DNA from: Corticium candelabrum
Taxonomy: Eukaryota > Porifera > Homoscleromorpha > Homosclerophorida > Plakinidae
Reading direction: 5' to 3'
Length of the DNA: 64,000 nt
Assembly: GCF_963422355.1 (NCBI RefSeq)
Contig: NC_085103.1
Span: 1,991,731 to 2,055,730, forward strand
The notes beneath the pieces are model-generated. The model searched no databases, was not told where the DNA came from, and saw only the letters and a list, made by a program, of their open reading frames with translations. Within the stretch, counting starts at the first letter, position 1; the number at the start of each line of letters is the position of its first letter. This document shows positions 25,001 to 35,596 of the stretch, piece after piece. The position numbers and the translations under genes are program-made.

Positions 25001-26019
25001 ACGCCCTTCGCTTCGATGGAGCAAATGATTGTGTCGATGTTGGTTTGGCTGCTACATTGCATTTGACCAGCAGGTACATGTCATAAAACCTCTAGCCTAT
25101 GTTATGGGGTTTCTGATAGTTGCGGTCCTTTCCAGCTTTACCATCAGTGTCTGGATGAACCTCCCTGATGCGAGTACATCCACGTTGCCTGTTGTTTGCA
25201 GTGAGGACACGATGCTCTGTCTCTACATTGATCAAGGGTAAGCAAATGTGTGAGATGATACCGAATTAATCACTAATCGTTTTTTGGTTATTTAGTCGAG
25301 TGAAAGGAAAGATAGGATCTACAACTATTGTCGGAGCAACAGCTATAAAGACTAAAGAATGGGAACACATTGCTCTTGTTTACGACATGACAAGTTGTTC
25401 TTTCCTAATATACTTGATAAACTTCTTTGCAAATTCGAATTATGTTTTAGAGTTTGAGCTGAGCGTCTATCTAAATGGTGTACGTGGCAACACCGCCACA
25501 AACGTTCTTGCATATGCAGTTAGTTTCTTAGGACGAATGAACCCATGTGTGTTCTTATGATTCTATTTTGTATAGGGGGGATCCAAAAAAATCAACATCG
25601 GTAAAGACGGAGCTGGTAACTTTTTCAAGGGACAAGTCGATCAGGTCATAACTGTTTCATAACTCAATTGTGTCAGATCGTCTTTCATAGTATTACGCTA
25701 CCGCTGCTTTGTGTAGTTGCGTGTATGGTCGAAGGCTTTAACAGCAACAGAGCTGCGTACGCGGGCGTTGCTTACAGATCTTAGTGACACAACAATCTCT
25801 GCCGACCTTCAAGCACACTATCCGATGGACACTGGCTCCGGAGACAAGTTGTATGACCAAACAATGAATGATTTCCACGGCACCTTGGACGGTCCAATGT
25901 GGACAGCGGTAGGATGTTTGAGATGCGGTGTACCTATACTTGACTCTTGTGATCTCTTTCTGCTCTGTTTAGAGTTCTCTGGTACTGTCTCGAGAAAATT
26001 TTTGAGAAAACTTGTGTGA
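1..26019 (+). CDS. Giant VWD-array thrombospondin-like secreted matrix protein (5' partial, 23 exons in window)
   Basis: The likely role is a secreted, oligomeric, calcium-binding extracellular-matrix or mucus-type protein. Exons read from splice sites: 1-9240, 9367-22054, 22125-22261, 22321-22461, 22520-22594, 22651-22803, 22869-22976, 23033-23140, 23206-23537, 23604-23689, 23753-23848, 23901-24070, 24137-24185, 24241-24419, 24473-24547, 24624-24721, 24782-24925, 24993-25073, 25136-25237, 25296-25393, 25451-25518, 25576-25644, 25717-26019. They sum to 24,600 nt and stay in one frame. Order: coiled coil, EGF, 23 VWD/C8 modules, EGFs, TSP3 repeats, TSP C-terminal domain, LamG-like domain. The frame is open to base 1; the first ATG (7) has no signal peptide, so the true start lies upstream. 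It resembles proteins I recall being called mega-thrombospondins (not checked). Less certain points are the last exon (a donor at 25909 could lead to further exons) and the GC donor at 24420. Confidence 0.88.
1078..22054 (+). repeat. Array of 23 tandem VWD/C8 modules (coding)
   Basis: Each module is about 900 bp. It opens with a motif like ASGDPHYxTFDGxGHHFQG followed by CEY, has a central CGLCG, then a C8-like cysteine block (YC, GPY, CH, ESCVFDxC, AYE), and most close with [13 protein letters not shown]. The GDPH-equivalent motifs lie near 1093, 2008, 2938, 3844, 4718, 5584, 6488, 7406, 8320, 9195, 10219, 11128, 12040, 12953, 13864, 14773, 15686, 16587, 17489, 18396, 19321, 20221 and 21155. 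Spacing is very regular (866-934 bp once the single intron is removed). Modules 1 and 23 are the most divergent. VWD/C8 arrays of this type occur in VWF, gel-forming mucins, zonadhesin and FCGBP. Tandem duplication is the simplest origin. Confidence 0.92.
9241..9366 (+). other. Single intron inside the VWD array
   Basis: The reading frame runs to HHFQ in VWD module 10 and then meets GTAAGT at 9241. A stop follows, and the frame resumes after TTATAG at 9366 with GKCEY. Intact modules read HHFQGKCEY with no break, so this is a phase-0 intron of 126 bp. It is the only intron I find in about 21 kb of VWD coding sequence. Confidence 0.92.
22125..22880 (+). other. EGF-like cluster after the VWD array (exons 3 to start of 7)
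   Basis: Exon 3 encodes a thrombospondin-type EGF (cysteines with PCFQGVTC and [12 protein letters not shown]) ending in DIDE. The next exon completes a calcium-binding EGF pattern with [13 protein letters not shown]. Exon 5 carries a further VDVDEC calcium-binding EGF start, and exon 6 carries [10 protein letters not shown] and a final EGF. Splice phases (1, then 0) all agree. This is the expected EGF block before type 3 repeats in a thrombospondin. Confidence 0.85.
22896..24000 (+). other. Thrombospondin type 3 calcium-binding repeats
   Basis: Exons 7-12 encode aspartate-rich repeats with the TSP3 signature: DNCPxxxNxxQ, D-x-D-x-DGxGDxCD and DxDNDG. Several motifs are visible (for example [18 protein letters not shown] and [17 protein letters not shown]). 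In the family each aspartate loop binds calcium and the block wraps against the C-terminal domain. Introns fall inside the repeats; junctions at 23537/23604, 23689/23753 and 23848/23901 all restore the motif, which supports the exon model. Confidence 0.92.
24001..24925 (+). other. Thrombospondin C-terminal domain
   Basis: Exons 12-17 read through hallmarks of the TSP C-terminal beta-sandwich: [75 protein letters not shown] and [17 protein letters not shown]. These align with vertebrate thrombospondins as I remember them. Exon 13 is only 49 bp. The join from exon 14 (ends 24419) to exon 15 (starts 24473) needs a GC-AG intron, because only that frame gives the conserved STGP...NYALW stretch. 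Confidence 0.9.
24993..26019 (+). other. C-terminal laminin-G/pentraxin-like domain and tail
   Basis: After the TSP domain, exons 18-23 encode a concanavalin-like fold: [56 protein letters not shown] and [14 protein letters not shown]. This is the usual order of a LamG_3 or pentraxin-like domain. A tail with [15 protein letters not shown] and a tryptophan follows, a common ending for this domain type. The last ~36 residues before the TGA at 26017 are unsupported and might be intron read-through from a donor at 25909. Confidence 0.75.
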
Positions 26020-27190
26020 CACTTAGTAACCGGCTGTTTCGTCTTTTCTATTGGTTTTTTTGGTTTGCATTAGCGGTATAGCATGCATAAATATTTTGTT
26101 TTGTTGCTATAGTTGTTAGCGCATGCATTGTAGCACTAAGTTTGATCAACGCAAATTTTATTTTCGGAAACTGTTTTCGTGTAGTTGTTTGCTACGCGCG
26201 AGAGAAAGAAAGAAAGAAAGAAGCAGTAAACGTGAAAATGCCTTTTAGGCCAGCCCTCCAGCTATACAGCTGGTCTTTTGTGCGATTCTCAGGAGAAATC
26301 TGTTCACCGACCGTGTGCTATAGCGTTGGAGAGGTGATTAATCACACAGCAAAGTCCCGCCCCCTTTTTACATTTTTACTTTCACCGCCGCCGGATTGCC
26401 GCCGGATTGCCGCCGGATTTACATTTTTACTTTCACGGCCGTCTTTGCCGGAAATTGTACTGAGCATGCGCACTACACCTGTCACATTTTCGACACTGGC
26501 TTCAAGCTTCGCCATACTGCAATGCTGATGTGTTCCTCCAAACATGGCTAGCATCACCGTCAACACACCACACTAGGCGGACTGTTTAGTAAGCAAACAT
26601 GAGGCTTCTGTTTGACAAGCATACGAGATTGGGGAGTCTTGAGCTTCCCTTGGTCCCCTGACTTACGCCGGTGAACATGTGCCTGCATTAGCTATATTCT
26701 GTAGTCCAGCCAAGTGCTCGCAGTGGTACAGACTTGATTGTGACGCCAACTGAGGTGTGGCCATTTGAAGTACCATCGAGATTTCATCGACTGATCTTAG
26801 GGTCACAGTAGGTAGCCTACTGTAGCTGCTACTGTCTTCAGTTAGAACTCAGGCGATTCTGTACACTTCTGAGTTGAAAAGCAATGTTGCTTGTGAGTTC
26901 CTTGCCAAAGGGTTTAAGTTGTGACGAAATGTGACCCTTTTCACGATAGAGCTACAGACACGGCCCATGCATGCAAAGTACAGAACGCTACTAGTACTGG
27001 TACACTCAACATACGGTGTTAGACTAATAATAAAAACAAAACTTGGAGATTGATAACTCAAAATTACGAGATACTGAAGTTAGATATCTCGAATTTTGTT
27101 GTGCATGTGATAGTCTTCCGACTCTACGTCTTCTTTGTTATAGTGCTGATTGAGGCAAATACAAAACGTGACCAAATTTGGTAGGCTTTA
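26020..27190. other. Intergenic stretch, no gene recognised
   Basis: This holds a short GAAA run (~26200-26225) and a tandem CCGCCGGATTG motif repeated near 26390-26420. A sequence like ACATTTTTACTTTCAC also occurs twice, near 26368 and 26421. A 129-codon open frame at 26142-26528 has no recognisable domain and overlaps low-complexity sequence, so I do not call it a gene. No AATAAA was seen close after the giant gene. Confidence 0.5.
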
Positions 27191-27200
27191 TGTGTTTGGT

Positions 27201-27322
<122 letters not shown>

Positions 27323-27324
27323 GT

Positions 27325-28380
27325 TACGTCACAATGCTATAGCTATCCAGCAGTCTTATCAGCAAGCTGTTGTTGATTTGTTTATCTAAACATCAAACTA
27401 CATTCAAAGCAAAAACATAAGAGTTCCGAAAAGAAATATTGTTTAGTGCGTAGGTATAGGTTGGAAACGTGCTGAGTATATTCTAAAATATCCCAGGAGA
27501 ACCCGTCTCTACTCGCGCGCATTGGATAACATCAAACTACGTCCAGAGCAAAGACGTAGAGGTCCACTTAGTAATGGTCAGTGCGTATATAGGAGGACAC
27601 GCCTCCACTCACAAGCGAATTACTCTGCAACGGCTCATCGGACCTCCACCAAATTAAGCTGACCTCGGACGGTATGCACAGAGCGTGTCGTTTATTACCG
27701 GCAACGTCAACGACAAGATATTTTTGTGTAGCATATCTGGGCATTTAGAAATACGCCTACCTTTGGTTTTCCGAGTACACTCGCCGAATACCTACCACAG
27801 TCGATACGCCTGTTTCCTGCAACGGCAGCAACGTCTTCAAAGTGATAACATCCAATGGGACTGTTGAAATGGCTCCGAGAAGACTCACTGAAAAGACGTG
27901 TGACTGCGTTTGCACTGAATACAACCTACACGTTTCCTGCACCGAGCGCTAAACTGGGAGTGTGAACACATCACAAACAGAGAGCAAACAGTGCACTAAA
28001 TCATGTCTGCCTGCATGCCAAGCTACTGCACGTATCCTATGGGTGAGTAAGAAACTGCATGTGATGTGACTTTCAAGTTTCTGTTGTTCAGATATAGATC
28101 TCTGAATGGGAAAGTCGCTGCAAATTTCTGGGAATATGACACTTGGTTGAGTTTTCATTTGTCTTCAAGGGATATTAACTAACTAGCACATTCCAGTTTA
28201 TTCAAACACACATGCCCACACCAGTCATTTGAACTGGATCCTCACAGGGAGTGTGTCGATTTCTACCAAAAAGTTGCACATGACGTGTCTACAAACGCTC
28301 AAACTGACTCTTCCATCATAACACTACAGTACTCTGCCCGTACGAAGGACGGGTCATGTATCTAGTATATATATATAAGT
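27325..28380. repeat. Dispersed repeat R1, copy 1 (uninterrupted)
   Basis: This ~1 kb non-coding unit starts GTTACGTCACAATGCTATAG and ends at CTAGTATATATATA. It matches 28685-29262 for its left part and 32400-32800 for its right part. Internal short direct repeats are visible (ACATCAAACTAC followed by CAGAGCAAAGACG-type sequence). No open frame with a recognisable product is present. Confidence 0.85.
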
Positions 28381-28684
28381 TTGATAGTCGGCTAGACTGA
28401 ACCCACGAGGCTAAAATTTGGTTTACGGGCGTAACTCGGCATGAGTAAGAACATAGGCAGGGTGGTGTCAGCTTTCACCTTCATTCGGGTCTCCTTTTGG
28501 GGTTGCATCGTAGAACGATATAATGCTGTTCATCGTTCAAGAAGGAAACTGAATGCCCTTGATAGACTCAATTTGAAGAAAGTTCCGTTACTTGAGCACA
28601 ATATCATTGGGTAGTTTTGTTTTCTCATAACTAAGAGTGCAATGCTTACATTCAATATCCATTGTTTGTTCACATGCCATTGTT

Positions 28685-29262
28685 TCGTCACAATGCTATA
28701 GCTATCCAGTAGTCCCATCAGACTGCATTATCTGAGCAAGCTGTAGTTGATTTTTTTATTTCAAACATTAAACTACATCCAGAGCAAAAAGATAAGAGTT
28801 CCGAAAAGAAATATTGTTCAGTGAGTAGGTAGGTTGGAAACGTGCTGCGTATATTCTATAACATCCCAGGGGGACCCGCCTCTACTCGCACGCATTGAAT
28901 AACATCACACTACTTCCAGAGCAAAGACGTATAGATCCACTTTAGTAATAGTCAGTGCGTAGAGATTAGAAACGGGCTGAGTATATATTAAAATATACCA
29001 GGAGAACCAGCCTCCACTCGCAAGCGAATTACTCTGCAACGGCTCATCGGACCTCCACCAAAATTAACCTGACCTCGGACGGTATGCACAGAGTGTGTCG
29101 TTTATTACCGGCGACATCAAAAACAACCAGAAATTTTTTGGAGGAAATCCGAGTATTAAGAAATACGCCTACCTTCGGTTTCTTCGAGTACGCTCGCCGA
29201 ATACCTGCCACTTTCGATACGCCTATTTCCTGCAACGGCAGCAACGTCTTCAAAGTGATATT
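28685..29262. repeat. Dispersed repeat R1, copy 2, left part
   Basis: This aligns with 27325-27850 at roughly 85-90% by eye, including GAGTTCCGAAAAGAAATATTG and GGCAGCAACGTCTTCAAAGTG. The match stops where hAT-like sequence begins near 29263 and the repeat resumes near 32392. Confidence 0.8.
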
Positions 29263-32200
29263 GCAAGCCCGTACAGAGAGGGGGTTCGGGGGGTTTGTAC
29301 GAATCCCCCGCAGCTTTTTTGGTGTTCCGCTGCTTGAAGCAATGACATGTACACATTCGATAGAGTAACTTCCAACGCTGAATCTAGAATTTTTGCGCTA
29401 CCCAACGTCTACAAGGTTTCCTGTAACATAATTACATACACAAGGCTCTTTGAAATGTACACATGATAAAAGAACAATCCATCATTAAATATCAGATATT
29501 GCTGCAGGGCGACGCGTGTCAGGATGGTATTAATGACACGAAGTGTGCGGGTGCGATTCATAACAGGGTACACACGAGGACAGCTATAGTGCCCCGGATA
29601 AACGGATACTCCGTTTGCCACCGTAGAATGGGTCGACCCGAAGACCGGGAGAAAGTGAGAAAGAGAGCTGCTTTTGCTTGCGAAAGCATTGATGTGGTGT
29701 TTGCGGCAAAGCGTCAGAAGACTGAAGAGTCTGAGAACAGATTTTCTGTTGACAGGGAAAACACTATTGTTGCTTCAGAATCCGCCAACTCTGGTAGCGC
29801 CTGGTTGAATTGGCACTGAGTTCCAAAACTACTCCTTTAAGAGAGACATCATTTTGCTACAACCTGCTTGAAGGCCAAAGCTGTCAGAGTCCATGTCCAC
29901 CGGTAGATATTAATGATTAACACCAGCCATCTGTTGCGCCAACCATTGCCGCAGATCCTTGCCATGATTCCGGATTGGCGTTGAACAACGATATAGACAG
30001 TATTATAGGCAGCTGTGATTCCGACTGGAATGTAATCATGACTTTAAAGTCTATGCCTAGTGCACGGATATACGCCCTCTTGAAAGAGCACTCGACACCG
30101 CCTGAGAGTTATGCTTTTCTACAGCTTTTCTTGGAGGATGCAAACGAAGCTTTCGCAGAAACTGACTTGTTGAGCACAAGTGGTTAGCATACAGCATGCA
30201 ATTGGATGGTGGTGTTTGCGTTGCTCGTGCTATTTTTAATGGAGTGGATGGCCCCCAGATCAAAGAAAAGTTTGTAACCAAACCGTTCAAGATGTGGCAC
30301 AAGAAGTCAGAGCAGTGCAAAGAACACGAGACTCTTAAACATCATGACACTGCTATGCAACTGGCCCATGACTTGATCCATGAAGTGGAAAGTGCTAAAA
30401 CTGGAGTGCTGATGCTGGCTGATAAACAAAGAGCAGCTAATATTGAGAAAAACCGAAAGTTGCTCAAGCATGTTATTCGAGCTGTCTTGTTTTGTGCTTA
30501 ACAGAGTATCGCTCTACGTGAAGACTCCGAGAACTTGGCCACTCCTGGTAATCCTGGCAATTTCTTGGCACTGCTGCAACTGCTTTCAGTCAATGATGAG
30601 GCTTTGCGAGACCACTTAGAGTCTCCTGCTATAAAAAATGCTACGTACATGTCTCCCCGCACACAAAATGAGATTATCGAAGTTTTAGAAAACATATCAT
30701 TTTGCGAGGTTTTTTAGGTGAGCTGAAATCTGCTAGATATTATACGATTCTAGCAGATGAGGTGACTTCGCACAACGTTGAACACCTCGCAATCTGTGCT
30801 AGATTTGTAGATAGACTCAATCAGGTGCGTGAGGAGTTTCTTGGCTCTATTCCTTTGAAACGTATCACTGGGAAGCAAATAGCAGACGCAATTACATCAT
30901 TTCTTGACCACAATGGGATTGAAGTCAAAAACATGTGTGGTCAATGATATGACGGTGCAAGTAACATGGCTTCAGAACGCGTTGGTGTGCAAGCCCACAT
31001 TCGAGAAAAGGCTCCGCTTGCTACCCACGTTCATTTCTGCAGCCATGCCTTGAATCTTGTTATAACCAAATACTGCTCCATACCAGACATTCGCAAAATC
31101 TTAGATCGACTCCATTACTGCTGTCGATTTTGTGAACAGCCCAAAACGTAGTGGCTTGTTAGACCTCATTGTATCAAGCAATGTCCTGGATGCTGACAAG
31201 CGCAAGCCTCTTCTGAATCTCTGCAAAACCCTTTGGGTGGAGAGACACAAGGATTACAAGCATTTTTTTTATCAAGGATATAAGTTTATCGTACAAGCGC
31301 TAGAGCTTATCGGGCATAAGAAGCATTTGGAGACGTATGGTGACATGTACCCGGACTGGTACACTGCTAACCGGAGTGAAGCTCAGCAGATTCTTGCTGT
31401 AATCACATCATTTGGTTTCATTGTCAGTTTCATGAATCCGTATGAGTCTAGGTCACACAGTGCTGGCATTACCGTAAAACTGCAAAAGAGAAGTCTTGAT
31501 ATTATGCAAGCGCACCAAATGGTCATCGAAACCATTGACACTTACCGAGATGAGCGTCAGGTAGACAAGAGAGGTTTTGACAGCATCTTTGAAACAAGCG
31601 TCAAGCTAGGAGATGAAGTTGGTGCTTCGGTTTCTATGCCAAGAATTGCTATACGTCAGCAGCACAGAAGTAATCCCGATTGCTGTTTCCAAAAGACTAC
31701 TTCAGAAAAACCATTGCTATTCCACTTTTAGATCACATTTTGTCTTCCCGGGAGTCGCAGTTTTCTATTGCTTCTATCGTTGCGTGTATCCTTCTGGGCA
31801 TCGTACCCACGGTGATGTGCTCGACTAGAGAAGTCGATCTCACACCCGCCATTTTTATGTACGAAGAACACCTGCCAAAACCTCGGATTGTTCCCAGCTG
31901 AAATGTGGCGATGGAGAAAGAAGTATTCTGTAATGCCAGATGACAAGAGACCGTCGTCACCAGAAAAGCTATTAAGGACTACGACGAGGTCTTTTTCTCA
32001 AACAGGTATGCTCTCCTCAAACTTGCCTGTACGGTACCAGTCACGTCGTGAGAGTGCTCTTCGTCGCTTAAATAATTATATGAGGGCAACAATGGGCAAT
32101 GATAGCCTGTCTTACCTTGCTCTTCTTCACATACATTATGATACTCAGATTAATGCAGTAGATCTTTTTGCTAAAATGTACCCTCGCGGGCTCCAATTAG

Positions 32201-32391
32201 AATCTGTGTTGAAACATTAGCTTTTTCCGTGTTAGCGGTGACTTTGCCTTTGTGAGCTGATAGATTATTATAAAGATATTGCAGAACGCAAATTCAGATC
32301 ACACGGCAGCATCACTTTTAATTAATAAATGGTCCACAGTCGCCGTACGCGAATCTCCCCCCTCCGCCCAATAGCCTGCGTACGGGCTGTG
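29263..32391 (+). mobile_element. Decayed hAT-family DNA transposon inserted in repeat R1
   Basis: The element interrupts repeat R1. Its ends are related inverted sequences beginning AGCCCGTAC (near 29267 on + and near 32387 on -), followed by G-rich/C-rich stretches on each side. A clean 8 bp target duplication is not visible. Inside is a broken transposase (29,463-32,220). Family assignment rests on the transposase domains. Confidence 0.7.
29463..32220 (+). pseudogene. hAT transposase pseudogene (TTF zinc finger, DUF4371, dimerisation domain)
   Basis: Segments in different frames make one hAT/ZNF862-like transposase. 30196-30501 gives a TTF-type zinc-finger stretch (CVARAIFNG, FKMWHKKSEQC, EHETLKHHD). 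30535-30717 and 30702-30947 give DUF4371-like sequence with ILADEVTS. After a stop at 30945 the conserved YDGASNM and HFCSHALNLV follow. 31132-31731 continues the core, and 32040-32217 ends in a hAT dimerisation region (ALRRLNNYMRATMG, SLSYLALLHIHYD). At least three breaks (stops near 30499 and 30945, frame change near 30717) mean no active product. In live hATs this enzyme cuts and rejoins DNA in the nucleus. Confidence 0.8.
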
Positions 32392-32784
32392 TGAGAAAAT
32401 CGAAAACGGAGAGCAAAAAGTGCGCTAAATCATGCATGCCTGCATGTCAAGGTACTGCATGTATTGTATAGGTGAGTAAGAAACCGCACATGACTTTAAG
32501 TTTCTGTTGCCGAGATATATATCTCTGGGAGGGTCGCTGCAAATTTCTCGGAATAGAACACTCGGTTAAGTCTTAATTTGTCTTCAACGTGATATCAACT
32601 AACTAGCACATTCCAGTTTGTTCGAACACACGCCCATACCAGGCATTTAAACTGAATCCACACAGGGAGTGTGTCGATTTCTCCCCAAAAAATTGCAGAT
32701 GGCGTGTCTATACACGCTCAAACTGAGTCTTCCGTCATAGCACTACAATACTCTGACCGTACGAAGGACGGGTCATGTATCTAG

Positions 32785-32842
<58 letters not shown>

Positions 32843-32850
32843 GTCAAGCT
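32392..32850. repeat. Dispersed repeat R1, copy 2, right part, with (AT)n tail
   Basis: This aligns with 27970-28375, for example GGGAGTGTGTCGATTTCT and CGTACGAAGGACGGGTCATG. It ends in a ~45 bp AT microsatellite (about 32790-32838) where copy 1 has a short TATATA run, so the AT tract has expanded in this copy. Confidence 0.8.
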
Positions 32851-32999
32851 AATCGCGAGAAACTTCCAACGTAAATGGTTAAGCAGAACGTAATTCTGAT
32901 GCGTTTTAGCTCGAAGGCCGTTTTCAATCAGGTATAACAGTAATTTGACTACTGTTTGTTGTTTTAGATATGTTCTCCTGTTAGGTCACAAAGTGTGAC

Positions 33000-33390
33000 C
33001 ACCAATCGTTAACTACATTAAGTCCAGCATCTTGATTCATACTATAACTACATTTTCTGATCCATATAGCCTCTTTTAATCTTCTTTTATAGTATCCTCG
33101 TTCTGTAGTTATTTTCCCCAGTCATTTGATGTCCTAGTTTCCAACAATGTGCTGCCACTGCTACCCGATGTAGGTGGAGTTGCAGTCTCGACATGGTATT
33201 TGGTACACGGCGTCTATTTGTTGCATTGATGGAATTGGATCTTTTGGATGGCATAGTATTGATGCGTTGGTGGATTTGTATTTACAGACTAAGTTGACGT
33301 TTACCAGTTTGCATAGACGGCAAATCTTTTCTGTCATACCAGGAACGTACGAAAGTTAACATTGGTTGGGTTTCACTTTTGCTCAAATCG
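33000..33390 (-). pseudogene. 3' remnant of a Penelope-like retroelement (GIY-YIG end)
   Basis: The minus strand reads VPGMTEKICRL, then HPKDPIPS and VYQIPCRDCNSTYIG, which is the linker and start of a GIY-YIG endonuclease as in Penelope-like elements. A TAG follows at once. In shifted frames HCWKLGHQ and RRLKEAIWIRK with a terminal DAGLNVVNDWW continue the expected domain. Stops and frameshifts show decay. The reverse-transcriptase part is not recognisable here. Confidence 0.7.
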
Positions 33391-35590
33391 ACCGGAAACA
33401 GGATGAAATGACAGAGAAGGTCATATTGGGTGGGTGGGGATATTCCGTACACTTACTAAAACTCGCTTTTCTCAAATGTTTGGGGTTTATAATACTGTTC
33501 AACGCGCAATAACACGTACCAATCGAGTCTGCATGCGTGTATTCCTGAGACGTACCATCAGCGTTTAGAATTAGTCACGGATGGTTGCCGAGATCCAGGC
33601 CCGTAGGACAGGGGAGGGGGGGGGGTGGATTCGGACGAACCGCCCCGCTCAGCCGTGAAGGTCAGCTTTCGATCCAATGTATATATATAGAACGCGTATA
33701 GTTAGTAAATGCGCCTCTAGATTTGTATGCGCTCCTATTGTGTCAAATTCTCTCTATTGTTTGAAGCAATCCCTACATTTCTCGTCGTTTCTTTATAACA
33801 TGCTTTTAATTGTAGTGTCTATATATCTAAAGAAAAGTGCTCCATGGACGCAGCCGTATGATTGTTTGTTCAGTATCGTAAATACATGTGGTCGCAAACC
33901 GCTCTGTTCCTTTTCACTCTTACAGCACGCGACCTTCTCTACTTCGAAAAGCAACCACTACTTTGCTTTGTGCTGGCGTTCGTCTGTAGGTCGTAACGTC
34001 ACAAAATGTTTGTTCTTCGTGCGGCTCGCAAACTCTGCAATTTTGCGGTCCATCTTTAAATTAGCACGCAACCTTTTCTCACTTTGAAATAGCAACTGCA
34101 TGGTGTCGTTCGCAGGTCCCCTGTATCTATGCGTTGTTGTTCGTCTGTAGTTTGCAAAAGTTGACATTGCAGAAGGAAAGAGACGACGAAGTTGCTGGCC
34201 GGCTTGAAGCACTGCACATGTGCCAGTCGACGGATCGTGAAAGCTTCTTCTAAATCGGCACTGTCGAAACAGCTGCAAGTGAATACTTGGTCACCTAGAC
34301 AGCCTGTCAGAGCTACATATTGTTCGGTATTTTTGTGTTTTCTCCGCCAAATAAGCGAACTGTATGATGTTCCAATTATTTAGACGCGGAAAATTGTGTT
34401 AATTAACATAAGTTGCCCAGGCGAAGAATGGCCTAATCAGCTAGTAAATATATATAATTCGAAAGGCTAAAAAGTAAAATGTATGTGACGTCATGGTTCG
34501 TTTTGGTGTATTGCATACCGCCCACTTCTGAAGCCAGGCTACGGGCCTGAGATCTAGCAATTGGAATCTAAACCTACTCTATTGTAACCTGGTGAAGCAG
34601 GTAAGGATACGCCCCGCAACAGGGCCTGGATGGCTCTCTACTACCAAGCAGAGGCGTAGGAAGGGTGAGCAGACTATGGAAGCACAGTGATATCAGACTC
34701 GATGTCTATAGTAGCCGTTTCTGATTTTGCGCCCACGGGGCAAAATCTAGGGGTCCAAGAGCCCCATTGCCCCATGCGTATGCAAGTCTTACCTCCCTAG
34801 TTTATGTCTGAAATATCGTAGCACTGAAGACCAAATAGTACGGCTACATGTAACAAACACTGGCCGTTTATTTTGTTCCTTTTGGAGCGCTAGAGAATCA
34901 GCTATGCAACGGGTGCTTACATATTAGAATAAAGTCAACCATGCACTGAAATCAAACTTTACGGAATTGCTACGCGTACGGAATTACCCCAGATTACTCT
35001 AACGGAGTTTGTGATTGACAGCTGTTTTCTTGGCTCACATTTCCCTAACTTACTGGTCCCAAATACTGCATAGGCACAACAGCAGGGATTACCTACCATC
35101 TTGTGGCCTCACGTTCGCCATCTAATTAGACAGCTGATCCACGTGTCTGGTGTCGTCAACATATCCTGGTAGCCAAATTAATGGTCGATTCTAAATTGGC
35201 GGTCGTTGGAAAATCCGCCAATCCGCCAAATGTAGAATTCACCGCCAATATTTAATCTTACACGGTAATTTTCTAAGGGGCCTGATTCCCTACTGACAAA
35301 ATAAAATCATTATAATTCACGACATAACTGTTACATATAAATTATCAGTTAAAACGTTTCAAAATTTATCGATTGTTAATGCTAGTAGAGTTTCAACGGT
35401 CTAACTGTCAAGTTGTCTCCATAGCAACAAGAAACGCCTCCGCTGTTTTAAACAAGGTTGGCACGGATATTGCGCGCTCGCTTCGCTCGAACGTGCAGGG
35501 AACACGAGGCTACGTAGATCGCAGAGTCTGATCTGATTAGAATCTTTTTTGTGCGTTCAAGCTCATTTTGACGAGTTTCTCTACCTCGGG
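33391..35590. other. Intergenic, repeat-like, no gene recognised
   Basis: This includes a solo hAT-like end (CCAGGCCCGTAGGACAGGGG at 33595) with a run of G residues, and a CAGAGGCGTAGGAAGG-type hAT terminal motif near 34656. It also has fragments rich in CCGCCAA near 35200-35260. Open frames at 33677-34087 (+) and 33958-34278 (-) overlap each other and have no recognisable domain. Confidence 0.45.
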
Positions 35591-35596
35591 GTTACA

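Noticed and set aside
29263..32391. Target-site duplication for the hAT element
   Set aside because: The 8 bp words next to the AGCCCGTAC ends do not match convincingly, so none is claimed.
33958..34278. 106-codon minus-strand frame and overlapping 136-codon plus-strand frame
   Set aside because: Both are open in the same stretch with no recognisable domain, splice signals or homologue in the window. Chance is more likely than a gene.
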